Source: Talpa occidentalis (lineage: Eukaryota > Chordata > Mammalia > Eulipotyphla > Talpidae). Taken from it: a stretch of 64,000 nt of DNA. The translations under genes and the position numbers were made by a program. The notes beneath the pieces were generated by a model. The model searched no databases. It had not been told where the DNA came from and saw nothing but the letters and a program-made list of their open reading frames with translations. Every line of letters begins with the position of its first letter. Within the stretch, counting starts at the first letter, position 1. The stretch is from the NCBI RefSeq assembly GCF_014898055.3, contig NW_023602073.1:24537784-24601783 (forward strand), in the 5' to 3' direction. Shown in pieces: positions 56,238-64,000 of the stretch.

Positions 56238-57558
56238 GTGTTGAGCTTTTCATAATTTCTTCTGATGTAAGAAATTTTCTCTAGGTGAATAGGAATTCCC
56301 TAATCAAGTCTTGCTTGGAGAAAATGATGTACTTTGTAGAAGGTGAAAAAAGTTCTACAATGTCATAAGGAATTTACCCAAATAAATTTGTTCACAACAT
56401 TTGTCTTGACTCTAGCAGTTGATGAGGTAACCTAGTCTAGCTTGAAAGTGAAGATTCAGCAGCTTAAAAATACACCTTTTCAGATAACCTCTGATTTTGC
56501 TGAGAAATCAGAAAGATTTTTTTTTTTTTTTGCAACCTCAGAACCTTCAACACACTAGGAACAGAGTTGACATGCATAAGGTTTTTTTTTGTTTTTGTTT
56601 TTACAATGGACTACTGGCTAATGGCTTTTCTAAAGTTCAAGGTAATATGTAAAAAATGTACTTATCAAATTACCTCTGAGGAACAATGAATGCGCTGAAA
56701 GTTGTGCTCAGTGGTCAGTGGTAGAGAGTTTAAATTCCCTCCCTTTGAATATTCCTGGCTCTTCACCATGTCTCATAGTAACCTGCTATTTCCCTTTGCA
56801 CTTTGCCGTTAGTCCTATTGTAAGGGAAGAAGGTGGAGTGGGGGTTGGGAAAAAAGAGCTAAAAATTGGATTTAAGCTTTAAATTGTGTACTGTAATAGC
56901 TGTTCCTATTTTTAAAATGATTCTGGCCTATAAGACATCTCTGAAATTTTTTTTAAAGGAGAACATGATGTAGTCTTAAAAAAAGAATGATTAGTGACCA
57001 AAGATATGAAGCATCTAAGAAGAGAGTGTAGGCACATGAAAAAGCATTTTGAGACTTGAAAATCTGAAAAAGACATCAAATCCTGAAGACCAAGGTGTTT
57101 GTTTTAGTTGTTGTCTCTTTTTTTTCTGACATCTCTGAAGACTATTTGTCACTCTGCAAACGCCCACCCTCCCATCCTTAGTAATGTGGGCGAAATTCTG
57201 CTAGCAAGGGACTGCAATAAGCAGTTCCACTCTAAACATCTGGAAATGCAACTGTGTCAGAAGAATGAGATTTCAAAGAATCCCTTGAAATCGAATGCAG
57301 TCTGACCAATGATATTCAACTCGAGTTGACAACTTAGCACTAAACGGTAAATGATTGTTGCTCTATAAGACATTTGGGACAATCTGGGACATTCACAATT
57401 GCAATTTCCAACTTGGGGGCTTTTCTGAACAGGTCACTCTGAATATTCTAATAGATGAGTTTGGCAAATGTATTTCTGCTGATACCGATAGTACTGATTT
57501 TAATGAGACCTAGGGCATCAAGAAACGTTTGCTTTTTCTTGCGCCGCTTTTGTAGCGG
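56238..57558. other. Intergenic DNA between tRNA-Thr and tRNA-Val
   Basis: T-runs at 56518-56531 and near 56582. No repeat or exon recognised. Confidence 0.4.
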
Positions 57559-57631
57559 GTTTCCGTAGTGTAGTGGTTATCACGTTCGCCTAACACGCGA
57601 AAGGTCCCCGGTTCGAAACCGGGCGGAAACA
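57559..57631 (+). tRNA. tRNA-Val-AAC
   Basis: 73 nt, GTTTCCG/CGGAAAC acceptor, anticodon loop CTAACAC (AAC), T-arm CCGGTTCGAAACCGG, discriminator A. TTTT at 57640. Matches the common mammalian sequence. Confidence 0.97.
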
Positions 57632-58427
57632 CATCTCCTTTTCCTACTTTGTCTCCTGCGCCTGTTTCGATTTAGGGAAGGACACAGAGAGTCCACGGAC
57701 CTTGGCGCTCCCTTTGAGGTCCAGGATTTTAAAATTAAAACATGTCCCGCGGAAGCTGGTCACTGTCTTCTTTTTGAATGGACCCTCGCTGGTCGAGGCC
57801 CGACCGGTCACCGTGCGCAGAGCCGGCGATCCAGAGACAGAGGGACTTGGGGCTTTGCGCAAAGTGACTTTCGCTTGCACTGGAAGAAGACCGAGAGCTC
57901 CGCCTGGAAATCGGGCAGCGCGGCTCCGAGTGCGGGTTCAGGGACGACAGCCGCTCCCGCGGGTGTGATCGTGGTTAGTATTCGGACCAGGCCGGGGCTC
58001 GGAGTGGGCGGGGAGGGAGAGTTGTGGGTAAGAGCAGGTCCCTACTCCCCAAAACCAACTCCCGAGGGTCTGTACTGGAGACAGCAGACTCTCACCTTCC
58101 CTTTCCTGACTGCCGGCCCCGCTAGGTTCCCACCACCCCCAGGAAGACCGTCTGCACTTCTTTCTGGGGTGCGGCTGGATCTTAGCCTCCACAATTCCAG
58201 CGAGCCCCGGCGCGTCCCCCTGGCGCGCAGCTGGGGGCCCAGTCGGACCCTGTATCGGACCTGAACCCCGCACCCCACTTCAGGCCCACGGAGACTCGGG
58301 ATGCTCACCCGCTGCAGCAGTCTGCAGCCGGCCGGCTCAGGGGGCGCGGGAGACCCCAGCAGGGATGCTTAGTGTGCGCACCCCTTGAGCGCTTTCTCGG
58401 GAAGAAGATAGGGATTTTTTGCGTGCT
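57632..58427. promoter_or_regulatory. CpG-rich segment downstream of tRNA-Val
   Basis: High GC and CpG from about 57790 to 58380. Frames up to 129 codons on both strands show no domain. Possible CpG island or unrecognised first exon. Confidence 0.45.
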
Positions 58428-58485
58428 TCATGATATATTTGAATCATGAATCATGATTTCAATCATGAATCATGAATTCAAGGAT
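58428..58485. repeat. Cluster of TCATGA palindromes
   Basis: Six TCATGA words in about 55 bp, including AATCATGAATCATGA twice. The block can fold as a cruciform or hairpin. Confidence 0.85.
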
Positions 58486-59029
58486 GGGTTTTCTTTTGGA
58501 TGGGCATAACGCTGGGCGGAGAGACGGACACGACTAAACCGCTGTCAGGAAATCGTCGCGCCTTGTCTCCTGCGGGTCACTGGGTACAATCCGCGCCTGC
58601 ACGGAGTGACCACACGGGGGCGGCAGAGAGGGGGTCCGCCGTTGCACCTGCAAAGTTAAGAGGATCCCGGGCCTTCTTGGTCCCATAGTCTGGGTATTTG
58701 GATCAGGGAAGAGGAAGAAGAAACCAGCATTTTTCAGAGTCTACAGGTGTTAGATTCACACAAAACCGCCGCAAGCGCCGACCTTAGACACTTGTCCACC
58801 CGCCGTTCTCAGCTCACGTCCCAGGCACACCCTCCTGGCCCTCCAAGCTCTGTCCCCTCTTGGTTCCAGAAGTTCCCTCTAGCGGAGAACTTTGCGCTTT
58901 TCTCTTCGCTTGTTGTTTTTTGCTCCTGCTTAGATGAGGGGATTTTTTCCCCCAAGACGTCCTTAAAATCGCTACGTGAAAGTCCCATATCAGCTCACCC
59001 TGCACACTAACTAGTTCCTTGCACAGTTT
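58486..59029. other. Unassigned DNA, weak CTCF-like words
   Basis: CCACACGGGGGCGG (58610-58623) matches the CTCF core at 12 of 14 positions. Otherwise nothing recognised. Confidence 0.4.
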
Positions 59030-59294
59030 ATTTTTTTAAAATTTTATTTATTTATGCATACAAGAGCTGGGGTGCAGGCCAGAGGTGTGGGGGGTGAGAG
59101 GATTCACCAGAGACAGAGTGGGGAACAGAACAGGCAGACTGACTGAAATACACTGCTGGGGGAGCAACAGGTGAGTCAGGAGAGGTCTGCTGTGCCATGC
59201 GCGTAGCTCTGGCTGGGGATAGAACTCATGCTGCAGTGGCTGCGGATAGCTTCATAGTTTGCGTCTTAACCCCTTGCACCACCAGGGAGGCCCT
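59030..59294 (-). mobile_element. SINE
   Basis: Antisense copy from AAAATTTTATTTATTTATGC to GCACCACCAGGGAGGCCC. It is immediately followed by another SINE. Confidence 0.9.
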
Positions 59295-59307
59295 CAAAAG
59301 CTTTTTT

Positions 59308-59563
59308 TTTTTTTTTTAAATATTTATTTATTTATACAAGAACTAGGGTACAGGCCAGAGGCGCTGAAAGGTGACAGCAATCACCAGAAACAGAGCGGGG
59401 AACAGAACAAACAGACGGACAGAAGACACTGCTGAGGGGAGCAGCGGGCGAGATAGCAGAGGTCTGCCACGCCATGTGGGAATTTCCCTGGCCGGCAGGA
59501 ATCCAACCCGCGCTGTAGAGGCTGCGGACAGCTTCACAGCGCGGCGCTCAACCCGCTGCACCA
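59308..59563 (-). mobile_element. SINE, head slightly truncated
   Basis: Antisense copy with AAAAGCTTTTTT on both sides. Ends at GCTGCACCA without the usual GGGAGGCCC. Confidence 0.88.
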
Positions 59564-59575
59564 AAAAGCTTTTTT

Positions 59576-60003
59576 ATGCCGTTTTTACAAAGGAGTGATA
59601 AATTATAGAGAAGTCACTAGGCAAAGAAAAGAGGGGCTGGGCTTCTAGTGGCCGTAATTGTGAGCAGGTAAATATATGGGGAATCTAAGGAAGATAAAGG
59701 TTCCTCTAGTTAGGGCTTGTTCTCCTTCTGTCAGCAGAGATGGAGGAAATTCATGTCCTTTTTAGGCCTTTCCAGTTCTTGCTTTTTCTCAATTACCTGC
59801 AGATTCATCCTTATGCCCACGTGGCATATTTTGCGGTGCTGTATTCTGTTCCCCTTCACATGTCATGTTATTGAAACCAGTAATGTGCAAGAAATAACCA
59901 GAGTAATAGTCATAGCAACCATACACCGGCAGCTATTAAAGCAAGCAAATATTCATTTTTCATGTATAAACTCAGAAAGCAAGTCTAAAAGGTAGCAGCT
60001 GTT
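59576..60003. other. Unassigned DNA
   Basis: Nothing recognised. Confidence 0.35.
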
Positions 60004-60130
60004 CCTGCTGACAGTCATCATTTGTTTTACAGAGGCTGAGGAATGGGAAGATGAAATGGCTTGCTCAAGATCACACACACCAGCTATAAACTTGGGAGCT
60101 AGTATTTACTCTTGAGTGGCTTAGGTTAAA
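60004..60130 (+). mobile_element. MIR fossil
   Basis: TTTACAGAGGCTGAGGAATG, GAAATGGCTTGCTCAAGATC and ACACACCAGCTATAAACTTG follow the conserved MIR core and 3' order. Confidence 0.75.
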
Positions 60131-60784
60131 GTCTTCCTCATTGTTGCCATCTTCTAGAAGGATGGGTTGTGGAAAGACACAGATTTTAAGGGGGTGAAGC
60201 TGAGCATGGAAAATGAAAGTGATTTTGCCTGTGTTGGGAGAGGCAGAGACAGTCAGACTTGGAGACCCTGAGGACATGGATGGAAACCAGAGATTACTTT
60301 CACCAACAGGTTTGTTATTGGCATTTCCCCCTGGAGCAAATTGGGACATGAATACTTCAGGACAAAAGGAAGGCTGATTTTTTTCATTGAAGGGAATGAG
60401 TATGAATGATGATCATGATAATCAAGACAATATTCCCTAAAAAAAAAAACAAACCACTATACAGATTGTTGCCCTTGAAAGCAGGTGTCAGAAAAGTTCT
60501 AGTTAGATAGAGAGTTCTTGTGAGGGAACCCTGATTTGGGAGTGAGAGCCAATCCACTTCCCTGTTGCTCACCTCACCCCCAGTTCAGCCATCATCACCT
60601 CCCCATCCATCTATTCCCAGATCTCCGTTCCCCCACCTTCAGGCATCTCTCTGGAAGAATGGAAAAATCTCTATCAGTCTCAGAGGAGTGCAGTAATCTG
60701 TCTAGATCTCATTTCCTCATTAAAAAAATATGGGATTTTAAAATCTATTTTGTGCATTTCTAAAACAAATATTAATTGTTACCC
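60131..60784. other. Unassigned DNA
   Basis: Nothing recognised apart from an A-run near 60440. Confidence 0.35.
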
Positions 60785-61420
60785 ATGTGCCACACATTTT
60801 TCTAAGTAGTAGAAATGCAGTAGCACGCACACACACACAAACACACCCCTGCCCTGATGGGGTTTGCATTGTCATCTAGAAGGCAGACAATACATGTAAT
60901 AAACAAGTTAGTTCTCTGTTATGCTGCATGATCATAGCTGATAGGGGGAAAAATACAGCCAAGATTGGGGAGGAGAAGCATTGGGGTGCTGGGAGTTCCT
61001 AGTTTGAGAGATAAGGCTCACATCGTGTTTCACCAATAAGGTGCTATTTGAGAAAAGACCTGGTGTAGACAGAGGGTGTGTTGTTCAATCTCAAAACAAG
61101 AGTATTCCCAAAAGAGCAGACCATCAGTGCAACATGCCCAATATATAGGAGGAAGAACAAGAAAGGCAATGTAACTGCAGCATAATGAGTAAGAAGGGGT
61201 GCAGACCAGGGACCACCCCATAGAGAAATGAGAGTTGGGGCCACCGTGGAGGCCCAACAACTTTGGCTTTACTCTATGAAATGAGGAGATGCTGTTGAGT
61301 TTTGAGCAAAGTTGTGCCATAAAGTGTTTTAGTCCAAAGAGCTCTCTAATTGCTTTTCATGAAATAGTCTGTGGGACTGGAAAGCATGGAAGAAGGGAAA
61401 CCTATTAAGAGATGTTTGCA
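60785..61420 (+). mobile_element. Ancient mammalian interspersed repeat, family not assigned
   Basis: ATGTGCCACACATTTTTCTA, CCCTGCCCTGATGGGGTTTG, GGTGCTATTTGAGAAAAGAC, TTTGGCTTTACTCTATG and GTTTTGAGCAAAGTTGTG follow the order of a very common old repeat in placental genomes (MIR/L2 era). A CA microsatellite lies at 60827-60847. Confidence 0.5.
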
Positions 61421-61674
61421 AGATTTCACCTTCCAGAGGAAAGTATCTTGGACCAGAGTGGTAGCTCTGAGATGTTTTTCAGATCTAGATAGTTGCGAAG
61501 GTAGTAATTCCCTGACATATATGAAAGGAGAAAATAAGTGAAATCAAGAATGTCAGCAAGATTTCTTTCCCAAATAGCTGAAAAACTGAAATAGTCAAGC
61601 CTTGGGTTGGAGAAAGTTCTTAAGGATCACTGCTCCCATCTCTGTACACAACACAGCAAACAACCAGAAATTGC
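61421..61674. other. Unassigned DNA
   Basis: Nothing recognised. Confidence 0.4.
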
Positions 61675-61951
61675 TTTTTTTTTTTAAAGATTTATTTTAT
61701 TTATGGATACAAAAGCTGGGGTACAGGCCAGAGTGGGGGGCGGGGTGGAGAGGATCCACCAGAGACAGAGTGGGGAACAGAACAGGCAGATTGACCAAAG
61801 TACACTGCTGAGGGGAGCAGCGGGCAAGTCAGGAGAAGTCTGCTGCGCCATGTGGGTTGCGCCTTGGCTGGCCAGGAATCAAACTCGTACTGCAGAGGCT
61901 GCAATTGCTTCATAGGTTGCATCCCAAACCCTGCGCCAGCAAGGAGGCCCC
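61675..61951 (-). mobile_element. SINE close to tRNA-Ser
   Basis: Antisense copy ending GCGCCAGCAAGGAGGCCCC, about 43 bp upstream of the tRNA-Ser gene. Confidence 0.9.
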
Positions 61952-61994
61952 GGGAACTTGTTTTTAACCTAATGAGAGGAAATGAGCCCACGGT

Positions 61995-62076
61995 GCTGTG
62001 ATGGCCGAGTGGTTAAGGCGTTGGACTCGAAATCCAATGGGGTCTCCCCGCGCAGGTTCAAATCCTGCTCACAGCG
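61995..62076 (+). tRNA. tRNA-Ser-CGA
   Basis: 82 nt with the long variable arm of class II tRNAs (GGGGTCTCCCC). Acceptor GCTGTGA/TCACAGC, anticodon loop CTCGAAA (CGA), discriminator G, box B GGTTCAAATCC. A TTTTTT terminator at 62083. No intron. Reads UCG codons. Confidence 0.97.
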
Positions 62077-63191
62077 TTGCCGCTTTTTTCTGGATTTGGT
62101 CCCCCCGTCCGAAGTTTCCTCAAAATTTACTGCTACCCAAACCGGTACACAAGAGAAATCCCTAAGGCCACGGTCCCAATTTATACCTCGGAGGTTTGGG
62201 GTGTAAAACCTTTCATTGTTTGCAAGTCTGGGACATTTTTGAGTCCAAGCTGCCGCTGTGCACGTGGAGCTCTGGATTTAAAGCTCAGCACGCTCCAAAT
62301 ATTGGCCTCGTTGAGATGAATTTGCGACATCTGATAAGCATGTCTGATCACAGCAGCAACGGGAGCAGAGGAGACGTTGGCGATCTTGGGAATAGTTTCC
62401 TTCTCTGCTTATAGAGAACCGGCAGCATCTTGAAAGCACTCACTTTAGGGTTTGTTCAGACCCCAGAGGTTCTAGATTAATACTTTACTACTAGCGAGGA
62501 AATCCAGGCACAGAGATGATGTATTTTGACTTCTGACTTGGCTTTTTCAAGCCCATGCAAAACCTCGCCTCCCTCTTGACGTACTGAGCCTGTTTTTAAA
62601 TCAATACGTTTGTACTTTCCGATATTTTGCCGACTTTGCCCAGCTAAGTAAAATTTAAGCCAATCTTATATTTGTTAGTTAATGAAGTTTTGTAATTTTC
62701 TTTATCAAGTTCGATTCTTAAAGTGCAAAATCTATCGGATTCTTCTTCCTATGGCGTTTCGTGTTTCTTGCTTTTTTGGGGACAGATGAATGGTCTAAAA
62801 CTAATCCAAACAGGAAGAGTTCAAAACTAGATACTTTTATAAACTGGGTAAGAAAGGAAGAGAAGTCCTGAAATTGAGTGAAGTACACTTAACCGAGTCT
62901 GTGGAGATTTATTCAAGTAACAGATATTGGTTCAAGCAAAAAAGCAAGCTATAAAGTACCAAATTTTGAATGCACAGAAAGTCTGAGAATAAGTGAAGAA
63001 GGAATATTGTTTTGAATGAAAATGTTTTCTGTAAATGCACATTATGCAAACAAAATACATTCCAGAATCAGTGCAGGTTTGGGTTCTAATCTCTATCTAA
63101 ACAACAACAACAAAAATCAGTCCTCTCTTGACGTGGTAGAAACCGTGAAGATTACTGAAAATAGTAATTCTGAAATCCACCATACAGGTAT
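62077..63191. other. Intergenic DNA between tRNA-Ser and tRNA-Arg
   Basis: No repeat or exon recognised in over 1 kb, unusually repeat-poor for this window. Confidence 0.4.
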
Positions 63192-63264
63192 GGGCCAGTG
63201 GCGCAATGGATAACGCGTCTGACTACGGATCAGAAGATTCTAGGTTCGACTCCTGGCTGGCTCG
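63192..63264 (+). tRNA. tRNA-Arg-ACG
   Basis: 73 nt. Acceptor GGGCCAG/CTGGCTC, anticodon loop TTACGGA region with ACG, box A TGGCGCAATGG, box B GGTTCGACTCC, discriminator G. TTTTT terminator at 63270. A34 is expected to become inosine. Confidence 0.97.
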
Positions 63265-63603
63265 GCTATTTTTCTCAAACACTCTCTCGACTTTCTTTTT
63301 TCAAAAAGAGAATGAGGTGTCCTTAACCCCCTTCCAATATATTCTTCTTAAACTGATTCTTCACGGTCTATGGTGCTCTTCCCTGGCAGATGAGTCTAAA
63401 AGACTTCAGAAGCATCACAGGAGCGGTCCTGTATCATTTTCTTCTTCCTTTCACCTCTTTCTCAACTTGAGAAAAGAAGTGGATTGAAAAAGGACAAAGG
63501 ACAGTTTGTTTCTTTTTTTTAATCATAAGAGGTTTTCGTGCCGAACAGGGGAAATTGGGAGGAGTTGTAGGTAGCTTTTTGGTGGCCAAAAGTCGGTCGC
63601 TAA
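63265..63603. other. Intergenic DNA between tRNA-Arg and tRNA-Ile
   Basis: A T-run at 63513-63520. Otherwise nothing recognised. Confidence 0.4.
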
Positions 63604-63677
63604 TGGCCCGTACGGGGATCGAACCCGCGACCTTGGTGTTATTAGCACCACGCTCTAACCAACTGAGCTAACCAGCC
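63604..63677 (-). tRNA. tRNA-Ile-AAT (variant isodecoder)
   Basis: 74 nt on the minus strand, anticodon AAT. Differs from the copy at 51910 at acceptor position 4 (T for C, still pairing with G) and in the anticodon stem/variable side (AACACC for AACGCC). Internal promoter boxes intact. TTTT terminator at 63586-63589 (plus AAAA). Confidence 0.96.
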
Positions 63678-64000
63678 ACTCCCTAAAGGTTTGTCCTCCA
63701 GAAAATCCTAAGTGTATTGACATCGTAAAGTTTACCTAAATAAAAGTCAAGGGAATTCCCACTGCTTTCACGATTTCTTGTAAATGAAAGTTTTAAACCA
63801 TATCTATAAACTTCAATGAGGAGCCCACACGTTTGCAATCTTCGGAATTTAGCCTAGAAAATTCGCGCTGCCCTTCGTGTGCAGAGGCTGAGTCTAGTGT
63901 GCAGAGATTGCAGAGTAGTGCGATTTTCAGTCACGAGTGAAGAGAGCCTACCCTTTGTAGAAGCTTATCTGAAAATTGCAACTTGCAAACTAAATTGCAA
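63678..64000. other. Window end, unassigned
   Basis: No feature recognised. The tRNA cluster may continue beyond the window. Confidence 0.4.

Noticed and set aside
56164..62076. T-loop TTCAAAT in tRNA-Thr and tRNA-Ser as a defect
   Set aside because: Position 57 is a purine in tRNAs and A is normal, so it does not harm box B or folding.

Overview
This is vertebrate nuclear DNA from a placental mammal, not a microbial or viral contig. The signs are eight nuclear tRNA-type loci with pol III terminators, C2H2/KRAB zinc-finger remnants, L1, MIR and hAT-Charlie fossils, an RPL21 processed pseudogene, many solo LTRs, and about 34 copies of one tRNA-derived SINE (box A about TGGCGCAGTGG, box B about GGTTCGATCCC, AT-rich tail). 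The SINE is neither Alu, B1 nor carnivore SINEC. From memory it most resembles SINEs of rhinolophoid bats, so a bat is my best guess, but that is inference. The mix of iMet, Val, Ile, Thr, Ser-CGA and Arg-ACG tRNA genes beside dying KRAB zinc-finger genes recalls the extended MHC class I / 6p22 tRNA cluster of human. I see no intact multi-exon protein gene.

Layout. 1-2.4 kb: GC-rich single-copy DNA with no recognisable gene. 2.46-4.17 kb: broken gammaretrovirus-like gag (+), running straight into a 2 kb T/C-rich array (4.17-6.23 kb) that ends in a 100-N gap. 6.4-17.2 kb: a dead KRAB zinc-finger gene on the minus strand (finger exon 7.4-9.25 kb, KRAB-A exon 12.73-12.85 kb, CpG-rich promoter 16.7-17.16 kb), studded with SINEs and LTRs. 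17.9-26.8 kb: a nested insertion, in which a SINE is split by a solo LTR, which is split by a minus-strand gamma-type provirus (18,096-26,448) with almost identical LTRs, which itself contains three further LTRs and a SINE. 27.2-29.5 kb: a second dead zinc-finger locus, partly a duplicate of the first. 30.3-31.1 kb: an LTR fragment around a second 100-N gap. 31-34.7 kb: SINEs, an L1 scrap and a decayed LTR.

35.4-64 kb is the tRNA domain: an iMet-like gene with one base missing (35.4), Val-GAC (43.55), Ile-AAT (51.9), Thr-AGT (56.2), Val-AAC (57.6), Ser-CGA (62.0), Arg-ACG (63.2) and Ile-AAT (63.6). They are separated by CpG-rich segments with CTCF-type motifs, an L1 of about 3 kb broken by SINEs and an LTR, solo LTRs with clean target-site duplications (TSDs), an RPL21 pseudogene and old DNA-transposon and MIR fossils.

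Functionally, the live candidates are the pol III tRNA genes and possibly the CpG/CTCF elements between them. Everything that once coded for protein here is broken. The most informative structures are the nested provirus with its unusual leader, the two odd tRNA genes, the alternating T/C-rich array, and paired insertions that reused the same target sites.
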